Source of the DNA: Candidatus Sulfopaludibacter sp. SbA3
GTDB lineage: Bacteria; Acidobacteriota; Vicinamibacteria; Vicinamibacterales; UBA2999
NCBI GenBank assembly: GCA_945903265.1
Contig: CAMDNQ010000005.1
Location: 115,787 to 179,786 of the forward strand
Length of the DNA: 64,000 nucleotides
Direction of reading: 5' to 3'
The translations under genes and the position numbers were made by a program. Positions 27,381 to 35,939 of this stretch are shown in pieces (within the stretch, counting starts at the first letter, position 1; each line of letters opens with the position of its first letter). Below the pieces are notes generated by a model. It had not been told where the DNA came from, searched no databases, and saw only the letters and a list, made by a program, of their open reading frames with translations.

Positions 27381-27465
27381 CTCTCGGCTCCCGTGGGGAA
27401 AATTTCAGGCGCGTGCGGAAGTTCCCCCACTGACGTCGTGCTGTATGCGTGTTATTCGCACAAAG

Positions 27466-27481
27466 AGCAACACTCGGGCCG
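27466..27481 (-). promoter_or_regulatory. Sigma-54-type promoter of regulator/DUF6644 operon
   Basis: Reverse strand CGGCCC-GAGTG-TTGCT. The -12 element is a perfect TTGCT and GG/GC spacing is exact; the -24 differs at two bases. Transcription would begin near 27455, about 75 bases upstream of the ATG at 27380. Confidence 0.48.
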
Positions 27482-27531
27482 TGATGCGCTGGCACGAATC
27501 GGGGAACGGGAATGGGGGATTGGAGACCGAC

Positions 27532-28536
27532 ATGAGACGCAGGTTCGTCCGGAAACTCCTCGGCGTGACGCTCCTCCTGCACGGACTGGCGAACGCGGTC
27601 ATGCCGATGCGTGCGCTGGATGCGGGGCCGCCTGGCGTCTGGATGATGCCCGCGACTGTCGTTTACGAGATTGCGATTCTGGCGTTTGTGGCGGCGGGAC
27701 TCGGCGTGTTGGGCCTCGGCGCCCTGCGAAGGGCGGCGATCCCCGCAGCCTGGGCAGGGGGCCTGGCGGCGCTCGCCGCGCACGCCCTCAGACCCGACCC
27801 GGATCTCTGGATCGGCCTGGTGCTGAGTTCGACGCTCCCGATGCTGACCACGCTCTTCGTGCTGACCGCAGCGGCTCCCGAGCCGCACGGACATCGCACG
27901 ATGGCGTGGCATCGCCTCGGGGTCGTCTGTGGGTCTGCCCTGTTGATCTGGGTGACCGCCGCGGCGACGACCTGGCCGTGGACGCGGGACAGGGGCACGA
28001 CCCAGGGCGACTGGACCATGCCCCTGTCCGGCGACAGGTCACCCCGTACGCCGCAGTTCGAGATCATGCACGCCGTCACGATCGACGCCTCGCCTGCGAC
28101 GATCTGGTCGTGGCTCGTACAGATCGGTCAGGACCGCGCGGGGTTCTACAGCTACGACTGGCTTGAACGGCTGTTCGGCGTCGACATCCACAACGTGAAC
28201 GAGATCCGTCCGGAGTGGCAGGCGCGAGCCGCGGGCGACTTTGTGTTTGCGACACAGCCTGACTATCTCGGAGGCGTTTTCGCGGAGCGGCCGGGATGGC
28301 GCGTGATCCACGCTGAGCCACACCGCACACTGGTCCTCGAGAACTGGGGCACGTTCGTGCTCGTGCCGCAAGCCGACGGGACGACGCGTCTCCTGATTCG
28401 ATCGACCATCAGCCACGACCGCATCCCCGCGTGGGCGGCCGCGCTCAACCTCACGCTGTTCGAACTGCCGCACTTCATCATGGAACGGAAGATGTTGCTC
28501 ACCATCAAAGCCCGATCGGAAAGGCCGACCACATGA
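27532..28536 (+). CDS. Membrane protein with C-terminal SRPBCC domain
   Basis: 334 residues. Four hydrophobic helices (about 8-25, 36-60, 63-80, 85-105, with a further one near 125-142) precede a soluble SRPBCC/polyketide-cyclase-like domain (about 165-325): HAVTIDASPATIWSWLVQIGQDRAGFYSYDWLERLFG, then DYLGGVFAERPGWRVI and TRLLIRSTISH. The domain binds hydrophobic ligands in other families; here the ligand is unknown. GGAG lies 9 bases upstream of ATG. Its stop overlaps the next gene as ATGA, so translation is coupled with a universal stress protein. Confidence 0.72.
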   Translation: MRRRFVRKLLGVTLLLHGLANAVMPMRALDAGPPGVWMMPATVVYEIAILAFVAAGLGVLGLGALRRAAIPAAWAGGLAALAAHALRPDPDLWIGLVLSSTLPMLTTLFVLTAAAPEPHGHRTMAWHRLGVVCGSALLIWVTAAATTWPWTRDRGTTQGDWTMPLSGDRSPRTPQFEIMHAVTIDASPATIWSWLVQIGQDRAGFYSYDWLERLFGVDIHNVNEIRPEWQARAAGDFVFATQPDYLGGVFAERPGWRVIHAEPHRTLVLENWGTFVLVPQADGTTRLLIRSTISHDRIPAWAAALNLTLFELPHFIMERKMLLTIKARSERPTT

Positions 28537-29414
28537 TCCCGCCGCGAACGATTCTTGCCGCCGTCGATTTTTCGGAGCCGTCACGAACCGCACTGGCTGC
28601 CGCAGCGCGGCTCGCACTGCACACGGGTGCCGCGCTGCACGTCGTGTTCGCCGAGCACCCTCTTCTTGCCGAGGCCGCGCGGCAGGCGCACATCGACCTT
28701 GCCGCGGACACGGCAGCCGAACTCGATGGGTTCATTGCAGCCACGATGCCCGCGGCGTCCGCTGCGCCCGCCCGCCACGTCGCGACGGGCAGTCCGGTTG
28801 ATGTCATCGTCACGACCGCTGGCGAGCTGAAGGCGGATCTCATTGTCGTCGGCAGTCACGGCATGTCGGGGACCGCGCGGCTGGTCTTCGGATCGACGAC
28901 CGAGGGGGTGCTGCGTCGGGCGCCGGTCCCCATCCTCGTCACACCGGCGGCGTGGAGCGCGAACTGCACGGCGAACGATCTACTGGACACGGGGCCGATC
29001 GTTGCGGCGATTGATTTCTCACCGGAGTCGATCGCCGCCGCGCACGCTGCCTGCGGGCTGGCATCAGCTCTCGGAACGACGGTCACCCTGCTCCACGTCG
29101 TCGCCGCGATTGCGGTGCCGGGGCGCTATCAGCCGCACGCGGACGTTCTTCTTCGCGATCGGGAAACAGAGGCCCGCAGCCAGCTCGAATCAGTCAGGCA
29201 GACGCTGCCCCGGTTGGCCCGCGTGATCACGGTCGTCAAGACGGGCGACGTGCCGGCTGAGCTCGCCGCAGCGGCCGAAGACTCCACCTGTGCGCGGCAG
29301 ATGCTCGTCCTGGGCCGCAGACCGCCGGGGCAGCGTGACGGCGCGCCGGGCGCCACCGCCTATCGCGTACTGATGCTGTCCCAGTCACCGGTGCTGGTGC
29401 ACGTGGCCGGCTAG
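28533..29414 (+). CDS. Tandem universal stress protein (two Usp domains)
   Basis: 293 residues, two consecutive Usp folds. The first (about 1-145) starts TILAAVDFSEPSRTALAAA and has the complete nucleotide loop GSHGMSGTARLVFGSTTEGV; the second (about 150-293) starts PIVAAIDFSPESIAAAHAA and keeps only a degenerate loop (LGRRPPGQRDGAPG), so it probably does not bind ATP. Translationally coupled to the upstream membrane/SRPBCC protein. The stop shares CTAG with the convergent membrane gene. Confidence 0.88.
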   Translation: MIPPRTILAAVDFSEPSRTALAAAARLALHTGAALHVVFAEHPLLAEAARQAHIDLAADTAAELDGFIAATMPAASAAPARHVATGSPVDVIVTTAGELKADLIVVGSHGMSGTARLVFGSTTEGVLRRAPVPILVTPAAWSANCTANDLLDTGPIVAAIDFSPESIAAAHAACGLASALGTTVTLLHVVAAIAVPGRYQPHADVLLRDRETEARSQLESVRQTLPRLARVITVVKTGDVPAELAAAAEDSTCARQMLVLGRRPPGQRDGAPGATAYRVLMLSQSPVLVHVAG

Positions 29415-29818
29415 AGGCTGCTGGAGACGGCGGCGTCCGTGTCGCGCCTGAACATCTGCGGCGCCAGCACGGTCGTCAGCAGCACGAGCACCCAGGTGCG
29501 GCCGTTGATGATGTCGTAGTCCGCGGCCAGGACCGCCCACGGGGTTCCGAAGATGTAGTGCCCCGCCAGAAACTCAAAGGCGACAGTCAGCCCGAGCCAG
29601 ACGGTGCCGGTTCTCCACGCTTCGCCCGGAGTCGCCGGGTCAATCCACCCCATGGTCACACGCGCCACGAGCATGATGAACAGACAGAGCGACACCGTGC
29701 TCAGTGCATGAGCGGCGTCATATCCCACCAGCGGCATCAGGAGGCTTTCCCGGAGCGCCCCGTTCACCATGGCGGCGCCGACGAGAATCAGCCAGACGGC
29801 ATGCGCGCGCGCGATCAT
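29411..29818 (-). CDS. Small four-helix membrane protein, unknown function
   Basis: 135 residues from ATG at 29818 with about four hydrophobic helices: [59 protein letters not shown] and [15 protein letters not shown]. Conserved-looking polar residues within helices (N-G-A-L-R-E near 20, E-F-L-A-G-H near 97). I do not recognise the family. The ATG overlaps the VIT1 stop (ATGA, 29815-29818), so it is coupled to an iron/manganese-transporter-like gene and may work with it. Confidence 0.6.
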   Translation of the reverse strand: MIARAHAVWLILVGAAMVNGALRESLLMPLVGYDAAHALSTVSLCLFIMLVARVTMGWIDPATPGEAWRTGTVWLGLTVAFEFLAGHYIFGTPWAVLAADYDIINGRTWVLVLLTTVLAPQMFRRDTDAAVSSSL

Positions 29819-30369
29819 CGTGTGTCGACCGCCCACGCGACGAGTGATCCTGCTCCGTACGCCGCGATCGCGACCACGGCGCCGAGCAGCAGCATTTCGA
29901 GTCCGGATTTCCACCACCGGCCGCGCGTGACCGCGGCACGCGCGACGCCGACGCCGAACAGGGCGCTCATCGTCACCGCCGCCGACCACGCCAGGCGTCC
30001 CTCCTCCGCCACCGGCGCCATGTACGGCAGCAGCGGCAGTGCGCCCGCGACGACGAACGCGATCAGGGTGGCGGCGCCGTGCTTCCAGGGGAACGCCTCC
30101 TGCTGGGGCAGGCCGTCCGCGGCAAGGGCGCTTTCGTTGGCACGAATGGCCACCAGGTTGCCGACGCCCATCGCCACGCCGTCGGCCGCCAGGTTCGCGG
30201 CACCGATGATCAGCACCGCCGCTCCCGGCAGCGCCCCCCCGGCCACGCCCGCGACGACCGCGAACGTCGTGATGATGCCGTCGTTGGCGCCGTAGACCAG
30301 GTCACGAATGTAGTGGCGGATGATGCCGATTGCGCCATGCGGCTCGAGATGCAGCGAGGGACGGTCCAC
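29815..30369 (-). CDS. VIT1/CCC1-family membrane transporter (iron/manganese)
   Basis: About 184 residues from the most likely start, GTG at 30369; no ATG is in frame and translation upstream is uninformative. VIT1 landmarks: [28 protein letters not shown] (first helix), [19 protein letters not shown] with the metal-site Asp/Asn, and a compact block of three C-terminal helices. It lacks the long cytoplasmic metal-binding loop of plant VIT1. Family members move Fe2+ or Mn2+ out of the cytosol. It lies 65 bases after the tonB-like gene in the same direction. Confidence 0.85.
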   Translation of the reverse strand: MDRPSLHLEPHGAIGIIRHYIRDLVYGANDGIITTFAVVAGVAGGALPGAAVLIIGAANLAADGVAMGVGNLVAIRANESALAADGLPQQEAFPWKHGAATLIAFVVAGALPLLPYMAPVAEEGRLAWSAAVTMSALFGVGVARAAVTRGRWWKSGLEMLLLGAVVAIAAYGAGSLVAWAVDTR

Positions 30370-30434
30370 GATGAGGTGCGTCGCAAATGCAATGCCGATG
30401 GCCTGCCCACCCGCCTCATCTCGAGCTGCATCCG

Positions 30435-31169
30435 TCAGTTCGTAAGCGTGAAGGACACCACCACCGTGAGGATGAATTTCTCCGGCCGGCCATTCAGCAG
30501 CACCGGCGAATAGCGCCACTGCCTGACCGCTTTCAGCGCGGCGTCGTCGAAGATCGTCGCCGCGCGCAGCGACCGCACGGACTCGACACGTCCTTCTTCG
30601 TCGACGATCGCCTCGAGGATGACAACGCCCTCCATCTTTGAGGCGATGGCCAGCAGCGGATACTCGGGCTGCACGCGGTGGATGAGCGCCGGCTCCCTGA
30701 TCTGTCCGCCGATCCGTACCGGTTTGCGCGGCTCGGGCAGTGCCGGTGGCGGCGGCGGCGCCTCCGACATCAGGCCCGCGAGGACGCCTCCGGCAATCCC
30801 TCCGGGAACACCGCCGGGGACCCCCGCGAGGTCCTCGTCCATCCCCTCGGCCGCGAGTGCCTCCGGCAGAATCTCCGTCGGCATTTCAACGGGAGCCGCA
30901 TGGCCGGACGTCGGCACCGGCCGCTCCGCCCTGACCGTCTGTTGCCGCGGCGCGGGTGTGGGTGGCGGGGGGGGCGGCGGCGGCGGAGGCGGAGGCGCTG
31001 CGACGAACGCCATCATCATCTGGCCGCGCGGGATCGGCGGCGCGATGAACCAGAACGTCCCGACCAGCACGGCCGCGATGATGCCGGTGTGGATCGCCAT
31101 CGACACCATCACCGGCCCGACGTGAAGACGGGGTGCGTGTTCCGTCTTGCCTGTAATCAGATCGAACAT
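30435..31169 (-). CDS. TonB-family energy-transducing protein
   Basis: 244 residues: one N-terminal transmembrane helix (about 20-43), a periplasmic stretch with a run of twelve prolines near residue 60 (PPPPTPAP), a Gly-rich segment ([17 protein letters not shown]), and a C-terminal TonB domain (about 155-240: [53 protein letters not shown]). It would couple the proton-motive force to outer-membrane transport, but no exbB/exbD or receptor is next to it. A sigma-54-like promoter lies 26 bases upstream; a GAGAGG ribosome-binding site is visible. Confidence 0.88.
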   Translation of the reverse strand: MFDLITGKTEHAPRLHVGPVMVSMAIHTGIIAAVLVGTFWFIAPPIPRGQMMMAFVAAPPPPPPPPPPPPTPAPRQQTVRAERPVPTSGHAAPVEMPTEILPEALAAEGMDEDLAGVPGGVPGGIAGGVLAGLMSEAPPPPPALPEPRKPVRIGGQIREPALIHRVQPEYPLLAIASKMEGVVILEAIVDEEGRVESVRSLRAATIFDDAALKAVRQWRYSPVLLNGRPEKFILTVVVSFTLTN

Positions 31170-31194
31170 CGCGTAACCTCTCGCTCAGCGATTG

Positions 31195-31210
31195 TGCAAG
31201 GCCACGGCCA
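31195..31210 (-). promoter_or_regulatory. Sigma-54-type promoter of tonB/VIT1 operon
   Basis: Reverse strand TGGCCG-TGGCC-TTGCA: perfect -12, GG/GC spacing exact, two changes in the -24. Transcription would begin near 31184, giving a leader of about 15 bases that holds GAGAGG before the ATG. Confidence 0.58.
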
Positions 31211-31262
31211 CGACAATCAGCGCGCGCCCCACGCGCGGAGCACGCCCGAGCCGCGAAGAAGC

Positions 31263-31278
31263 GCGGAATATTCCCCGC
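31263..31278. promoter_or_regulatory. Putative enhancer (UAS) upstream of tonB promoter
   Basis: GCGGAATATTCCCCGC, an almost perfect dyad with GGAATATTCC at the centre, about 55-70 bases upstream of the -24 element. Apart from this the gap at 31170-31364 shows nothing recognisable. Confidence 0.45.
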
Positions 31279-31364
31279 GGCGCGAACAATCACGCGTCCG
31301 CGAAGACCGCGTTCGATGTCCGGGTTCGACTGTGTCGGTGATGGCCGCGGCCGCGCCGCCAGGG

Positions 31365-31766
31365 TCATGGCGAGACTGGCTGGGGGCGGGCGCGGTTCGC
31401 CTCGAGGACGAGAGACTCGAGCGTGTGCATGTCGAACGGCTTGGCCATCACTTGGTAGGCGCCGCGCGCGAGCGCCTCGGTTCGCATTTCGGGTGTGGCG
31501 AATGCGGTCATCATGACGATGGAGCTCTCCGGATGCATGCGCCGCATGTCCGACAGGAGGCCCAGGTCGCTCGAATCCGGAAGCCGGTAATCAAGCAGGA
31601 TGACATCGATAGGCAGCCGGCTCTCTCCCATGGCACGCACCGCATTCCGTGCGGTATCCGCCTCGACGACGGTGTGTCCCTGTTGTGCGAGCGTCTCGAC
31701 AATCGACCAGCGGATCAGCATTTCATCCTCGACGACGAGTACGGTGAGACGTGGAGATGCAGCCAT
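31365..31766 (-). CDS. Single-domain response regulator
   Basis: 133 residues from ATG at 31766 (a GTG at 31799 would extend it by 11). Receiver only: LVVEDEMLIRWSIVETL (acid pocket), LLDYRLPDSSD (phospho-acceptor), MMTAFATPEM (Thr switch) and VMAKPFDMH (Lys). Like the receivers of the two NtrC-type proteins it has an Arg-Trp-Ser after the acid pocket. No output domain. It follows the FixL-like kinase at 31899 on the same strand with a 132-base gap that includes TGAAATATCCCC, so it may be its phosphorelay intermediate. Confidence 0.86.
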   Translation of the reverse strand: MAASPRLTVLVVEDEMLIRWSIVETLAQQGHTVVEADTARNAVRAMGESRLPIDVILLDYRLPDSSDLGLLSDMRRMHPESSIVMMTAFATPEMRTEALARGAYQVMAKPFDMHTLESLVLEANRARPQPVSP

Positions 31767-31898
31767 GGGAAAAATCTCACTCCCCCGGGGATATTTCACG
31801 CACCCGGCCGTGCGCCACGCTGTAAATTCAGCGGATTTAACTTGGTGTTCAGCGACACGGAGACGCGCTTCAAGAAGCGGTCCAGCGCCGGCCTGCGG

Positions 31899-33353
31899 TT
31901 ACGGAGCGGAGAGCGGGATCCGGATCGTCACGCGGGTCCCGCCGGACGCCGGGGATTCCACCGTGATCGTCCCGTGATGCGCCTCGACGATCCGCCTGGC
32001 GGTCGCCAGGCCGAGGCCGGTTCCCCGCGACTTGGTGGTGAAGAACGGTGTGAAGATTTTTTCACGCACGTCGGCAGGAATCCCCGGCCCTGCATCCGTG
32101 AAGCGCACCTGGCAGCCGTCGTTCACCGCGGTCACGGACACGTGGATACGGCCGCGGCCCTGCATGGCCTGCGCACTGTTGACGATCAGGTTCTGGAACA
32201 CGATCTTCAGCAGCTCGGCGTCGGCAAAGACGGGAGGTGACGTGCCCTCGATGTCGACCTGGACGTCCTTGAATGCCGGATCACCGCTGAGCAGCTCCAT
32301 CGTCGTGGCAATGAGGGAAGGCACCTCCACGACGTGCGGCCGCGGCTGCGGCGGACGCGCGAAGAGCAGCAGGTCCTGAATCAGGCCGTTCAGCGAATCG
32401 ATGCGCGTGACGATCTCGCCAATCACCGCAGCGTCGCGGCTGTTGGCCGGGAGCCTCCCCCCAATGACCTGCACCGCGCCCCGGATGCCGGCGAGCGGGT
32501 TCTTGATTTCGTGGGCAAGAACGGCGGCCATCTCGCCGAGGCGCGCCAGCGCCGCCTGCTCGCGAATCTGCTCTTCCATGCGGACGCGCGCGCTCAGATC
32601 GTGGAGGATTCCGGTGAACTTCTGCCCGCCTTTGGTGGACATTTCACCGACGGACAGGTGCAGCGGGAACGTCGTGCCGTCACGCCGCAGGCCGGTCACT
32701 TCCCGTCCGCTTCCGATGATCCGGGCCTTACCCGTTTCCATGTAACGGGCCAGGTAGCCGTCGTGCTCCTCGCGATACGGCTGCGGCATCAGCATGCGCA
32801 CGTTCTGGCCGGCCACCTCCTCCGGGGTGTACCCGAACAGCCGCTCGGCGGCGGGGTTGAACGCCTCAATGTGCCCGCCGGCATCGATCACCACGATGGC
32901 ATCGACCGCTGACTCGACGATCGACCGCCACTGTTCCTCGCTGGCCCGGAGCCGCTCTTCGAGACGGATGCGCTCGCTCAGGTCGTGGACGATGCCGGTG
33001 AACTTCCGTTCGGATCCGACGGTCATCTCGCCCACAGAGAGGTGCAGCGGGAACGTCGTCCCATCGCGGCGCAACCCGGTCACTTCCCGGCCGATGCCGA
33101 TAATCCTCGCCTGTCCGGCCTGCTGGTAACGCCACAGGTACCGGTCGTGTTCCTCGTGATAGGGGGACGGCATCAGGATGTTCACGTTGCGGCCGATGAC
33201 TTCGTCCAGCCGGTACCCGAACAGGCGTTCCGCGGCGGGATTGAAAGTCTCGATGTGTCCGCGCGCGTCGATGACGATGATGCCGTCGACAGCGGAATCG
33301 ACCAGCGCTCGCAAGACCTGTGCGGCGCGATCCTGAGGCTCGAAGGAGGTCAT
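31899..33353 (-). CDS. Histidine kinase with two FixL-like (heme-PAS) domains
   Basis: 484 residues without membrane helices. Two near-identical PAS domains (about 10-130, 140-258) carry the FixL heme pocket pattern: [10 protein letters not shown] with His69 and IGIGREV with Arg89; [10 protein letters not shown] with His197 and IGSGREV with Arg217. The His-Arg spacing of 20 equals His200-Arg220 of Bradyrhizobium FixL. Then H-box [18 protein letters not shown] (His281) and HATPase ([24 protein letters not shown]). In FixL oxygen binding to heme inhibits kinase activity; an oxygen-sensing role here is inferred from residues and from the cytochrome genes next door. Confidence 0.86.
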   Translation of the reverse strand: MTSFEPQDRAAQVLRALVDSAVDGIIVIDARGHIETFNPAAERLFGYRLDEVIGRNVNILMPSPYHEEHDRYLWRYQQAGQARIIGIGREVTGLRRDGTTFPLHLSVGEMTVGSERKFTGIVHDLSERIRLEERLRASEEQWRSIVESAVDAIVVIDAGGHIEAFNPAAERLFGYTPEEVAGQNVRMLMPQPYREEHDGYLARYMETGKARIIGSGREVTGLRRDGTTFPLHLSVGEMSTKGGQKFTGILHDLSARVRMEEQIREQAALARLGEMAAVLAHEIKNPLAGIRGAVQVIGGRLPANSRDAAVIGEIVTRIDSLNGLIQDLLLFARPPQPRPHVVEVPSLIATTMELLSGDPAFKDVQVDIEGTSPPVFADAELLKIVFQNLIVNSAQAMQGRGRIHVSVTAVNDGCQVRFTDAGPGIPADVREKIFTPFFTTKSRGTGLGLATARRIVEAHHGTITVESPASGGTRVTIRIPLSAP

Positions 33354-33462
33354 GCCGACTCTCGCAAGAATGACTAATGTACCGCGAATCGGAGGTTATG
33401 CGGCTTCAGCAAGCGCCGATTTCACGGACGACTGTTGGCGTGGAGTCTGCACGCTCGCACGC

Positions 33463-33885
33463 ATGCCGACATTTCACTCATCGACAGGCCTGGCCGCCGG
33501 CCTCCTCGTGTGCGCCATCACCGTGACGCAGGCGCGCATGGCACAGGCTCCTGCCAGCGTGAAGGACGTCATGGTCACGATGACCGTACCCGCATCAACG
33601 GTGATCTTCGCGGCGCAGTCGGAATCGCCGACGACGGCGGCCGGGTGGCTCGCGGTGCAGGAAGCCGCGCAGATCATGGCCGAATCGGGGAGGTTGCTGA
33701 CGCGGCCGCCGCTCGCGAAAAGCGACGAGCATTGGACCGAGATGGCGGCGGCGATGGTGGCTGAGGCCGAGAAGACGCTCGCCGTCGCCGGGACACGCGA
33801 CGCCGACGCCATCGCCGAAGCGGGCGATGCGGTCTACCTCACGTGCAAGAGCTGCCACGATCGATTCCCGCCGCCAGGTCGATAG
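33463..33885 (+). CDS. Monoheme cytochrome c, class II (c556-like)
   Basis: 140 residues with a signal peptide (about 1-30, LAAGLLVCAITVTQARMAQA). The single heme motif CKSCH is close to the C-terminus (about residue 129), as in four-helix-bundle cytochromes c556/c'. The rest is helical (AAGWLAVQEAAQIMAESGRLL, DEHWTEMAAAMVAEAEKTLA). Periplasmic electron carrier. It opens the respiratory block and is followed by an 11-bp-arm hairpin, which suggests it is its own transcription unit. Confidence 0.82.
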   Translation: MPTFHSSTGLAAGLLVCAITVTQARMAQAPASVKDVMVTMTVPASTVIFAAQSESPTTAAGWLAVQEAAQIMAESGRLLTRPPLAKSDEHWTEMAAAMVAEAEKTLAVAGTRDADAIAEAGDAVYLTCKSCHDRFPPPGR

Positions 33886-33900
33886 GCGGAACTATTTCGC

Positions 33901-33933
33901 GCCGGTGCGAACTAATCCGCATTTCGCACCGGC
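33901..33933 (+). terminator. Stem-loop after cytochrome c gene
   Basis: Perfect 11-bp arms GCCGGTGCGAA (33901-33911) and TTCGCACCGGC (33923-33933) with an 11-base loop, 16 bases after the stop. No U-run follows, so it may be an intrinsic-like terminator, an RNA-stabilising hairpin or a dyad operator for the promoter at 34017. Confidence 0.5.
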
Positions 33934-34016
33934 CTCGAGTGGCGGCGGTGGATTTCTACGCGCAAAGCGCGGCGCCGCTGACCGCAACGCGCGTGGCCCG
34001 CAACCTGCACAACCAC

Positions 34017-34032
34017 TGGCACACGGCACGCT
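34017..34032 (+). promoter_or_regulatory. Sigma-54-type promoter of the ferritin-like/cytochrome operon
   Basis: TGGCAC-ACGGC-ACGCT: perfect -24, exact GG/GC spacing, two changes in the -12. It lies 34 bases before the ATG at 34066, so transcription would begin near 34043. Confidence 0.55.
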
Positions 34033-34065
34033 CACACGAACACGCGATGCCTGGAGGATACGACG

Positions 34066-34512
34066 ATGGCCGAACGGAACGAACGCGAAGTCCTGCATCA
34101 CCTGATCGACATTTGCCGGGATGGCGAACGCGGATACGACGCCGCAGCCGACCGGGTCGCCGCGCCAGACCTGAAGACGCTCTTCGCGGGCCTCGCCACC
34201 GAGCGCCGGCAGTTCGCGGAGGCACTGACGCCGCATCTGCAGCGTCTCGGCGGGTCGCCCGATGGCGGATCGAACGCGGCGGCGCTGCACCGCGGCTGGA
34301 TGCTGATGAAAGAGTGGCTACCCGGCGCGCACGACCACAAGTTCATCGCCGAAGCGGAGCGCGGCGAGCAGTTCGCGCTCGACGCGTATGAAGAGGCGCT
34401 GAGCGGCATGCTGCCGCCGACGGTCACGTCGCTCGTCGAGGCGCAGCGCGAGGCCATCGGACGGGCCACCGAGCAGGTTCGCACCTACGACATGGGCTAC
34501 ACCGCGTCCTGA
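34066..34512 (+). CDS. PA2169-type four-helix-bundle (ferritin-like) protein
   Basis: 148 residues, all helical, resembling the PA2169/DUF2383 family: EVLHHLIDICRDGERGYDAAADRV, ATERRQFAEALTPHLQRLGG, HRGWMLMKEWLPGAHDHKFIAEAERGEQFALDAYEEAL. Glu and His residues are spaced as in ferritin-like helices (ERRQF, DHKF, EAERGE), so a metal site is possible but not proven. First gene of an operon with a DHOD-like flavoprotein, two one-helix proteins and a diheme cytochrome. Cytosolic; role unknown. Confidence 0.78.
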   Translation: MAERNEREVLHHLIDICRDGERGYDAAADRVAAPDLKTLFAGLATERRQFAEALTPHLQRLGGSPDGGSNAAALHRGWMLMKEWLPGAHDHKFIAEAERGEQFALDAYEEALSGMLPPTVTSLVEAQREAIGRATEQVRTYDMGYTAS

Positions 34513-34521
34513 GGACAGTCC

Positions 34522-35472
34522 ATGCGAACCGAAACGTCGTATCTGGGATTCAGGCTTCCCCATCCGTTCATCGCCGGCGCCTCACCGTTCGGGTACCACC
34601 TCGATACGGTGAGGCGGCTCGAGGACGGCGGGTGTGCGGCGGTGGTCCTCCACTCGTTGTTCGAAGAGCAGATCACCAGGGCACACGACGACGGCGCACC
34701 GTACGCGCTCGACCCGAACGCCTACGCGGAACACGTCCGGCGGGCGAAGGAGACCCTTCACATCCCGGTGATCGGGTCGTTGAACGGAACGTCCAAGCAG
34801 TCGTGGCTGAAATTCGCCGCGATGATCGAGCAGGCCGGGGCCGACGCGCTGGAATTGAACCTGTACGAAGTCTCGGCGGACCGGAGCGCGCCGGCGGCGG
34901 CTCTCGAGATGCAGCTGGCTGGCATCGTCTCCGAGGTGAAGCGACTCGTCACGATTCCGGTGGCGGTCAAGGTGACGCCGTTCTTCACGTCTTTCGCCAA
35001 CTTCGCCCGCCAGCTCGACACCGCGGGCGCGGATGCCCTGGTGCTCTTCAACCGGTTTTATCAGACCGACCTGGACATCACGACGTTGAGGGTCGCGCCA
35101 CACGTGGAGTTGTCTTCCAGCAGTGAGCTCCTTCTCCGCCTGCACTGGCTGGCCATCCTTCATGGCCGCGTGAGGCCGGCCCTCGCCGTCACCGGTGGAG
35201 TCGGCACGCCCGAGGATGGCATCAAGGCCATCCTCTCGGGCGCTGACGCGGTGCAGCTCGTCTCCGCGCTGCTCCGGCACGGGACGCAGTACGTGCAGAC
35301 GATGCGGGAGGGGCTGGAGCGCTGGATGGAAGAACACGCGTTCGAAACACTCGAGGAGATGCGCGGGCTGGCGAGCTTCGACAGCGTGGCCGATCCGGCC
35401 GCACTCGAACGAGTCAATTACATACGCACGCTTCAGAGCTGGGGAGGAGAACCATGGGAACAATCACGGTGA
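34522..35472 (+). CDS. Dihydroorotate-dehydrogenase-like flavoprotein
   Basis: 316 residues, TIM-barrel of the DHOD-like type: LPHPFIAGASPFGYHLD at the start, PVIGSLNGTSKQSWLKFAAMIEQAGADALELNLY, VAVKVTPFFTSFANFARQLDTAGADALVLFNRF (FMN lysine), and the phosphate-binding end VTGGVGTPEDGIKAILSGADAVQLVSALLRHG. This group lacks the active-site Cys/Ser-loop spacing of true PyrD and is often found next to oxidoreductases, so pyrimidine synthesis is not assumed. Likely reduces an unknown substrate or electron carrier. Confidence 0.85.
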   Translation: MRTETSYLGFRLPHPFIAGASPFGYHLDTVRRLEDGGCAAVVLHSLFEEQITRAHDDGAPYALDPNAYAEHVRRAKETLHIPVIGSLNGTSKQSWLKFAAMIEQAGADALELNLYEVSADRSAPAAALEMQLAGIVSEVKRLVTIPVAVKVTPFFTSFANFARQLDTAGADALVLFNRFYQTDLDITTLRVAPHVELSSSSELLLRLHWLAILHGRVRPALAVTGGVGTPEDGIKAILSGADAVQLVSALLRHGTQYVQTMREGLERWMEEHAFETLEEMRGLASFDSVADPAALERVNYIRTLQSWGGEPWEQSR

Positions 35473-35708
35473 AATCGACGGCGCGCCATTTCGCCGAGTC
35501 GCTCGGCCTCGCCGAGCGGCCGGAACAGGCACTCACGATGGGACTCAATGAAGACCCATTCCACGATCCGTTGATGCTGGCGATCAGCGTCGTGTTCGTG
35601 GTCATGCTCATCGCGATTCTCGCGGCCACCGGGCTTATCCATTGGGGCGTGTCGTACCAGTCACCCTCCTGGAGCTCGCACGCGTACCCACCGCCCATCG
35701 TGCATTGA
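35454..35708 (+). CDS. Small single-helix membrane protein
   Basis: 84 residues. A soluble N-terminus (MGTITVKSTARHFAESLG) is followed by one strong transmembrane helix (about 40-62, LMLAISVVFVVMLIAILAATGLIHW) and a short Pro-rich tail ending PPPIVH. The start overlaps the DHOD-like gene by 19 bases, after GGGGAGGA, an excellent ribosome-binding site. The next gene encodes another one-helix protein with a similar DPLMLAI/DALMAIA entry to its helix. Probably a membrane anchor or small complex subunit. Confidence 0.7.
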   Translation: MGTITVKSTARHFAESLGLAERPEQALTMGLNEDPFHDPLMLAISVVFVVMLIAILAATGLIHWGVSYQSPSWSSHAYPPPIVH

Positions 35709-35758
35709 GGTGATTGATGGGCGGACGCCCACATCTCGACCGCGACAAAGGAGAAGTC

Positions 35759-35890
35759 ATGAATCGTCCACGTATCGCTGAATCGTCAAGCGCCCGCAAT
35801 CCGTCTCCCGACGCGCTGATGGCCATCGCCGCCGTCTTTGTCGTCCTCGTGCTCGTGGGGATCCTGGCATTGACGGGGCTGCTCCAGTGA
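35759..35890 (+). CDS. Very small single-helix membrane protein
   Basis: 43 residues: MNRPRIAESSSARNPSPDAL then one helix (MAIAAVFVVLVLVGILALTG) ending LLQ. AAAGGAG lies 5 bases before the ATG, close to the ideal ribosome-binding site, so translation is likely despite the size. Entry to the helix (PDALMAIAAVFVV) resembles that of the preceding 84-residue protein (DPLMLAISVVFVV), suggesting related anchors. It lies 49 bases before the diheme cytochrome gene. Confidence 0.68.
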   Translation: MNRPRIAESSSARNPSPDALMAIAAVFVVLVLVGILALTGLLQ

Positions 35891-35939
35891 GGCGTACGCA
35901 TCGACGTCCACCGCCCCATGAAGAGACCGGAGGCCAGGC

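Noticed and set aside
27475..27490. Forward CGGGCC-GTGAT-GCGCT match before the SRPBCC membrane gene
   Set aside because: Spacing fits, but five of eleven preferred bases differ, expected by chance in this GC content.
33436..33451. TGGCGT-GGAGT-CTGCA, a -24/-12-like match before the c556 gene
   Set aside because: Transcription would begin at the start codon with no room for a ribosome-binding site, and three bases differ; probably chance.
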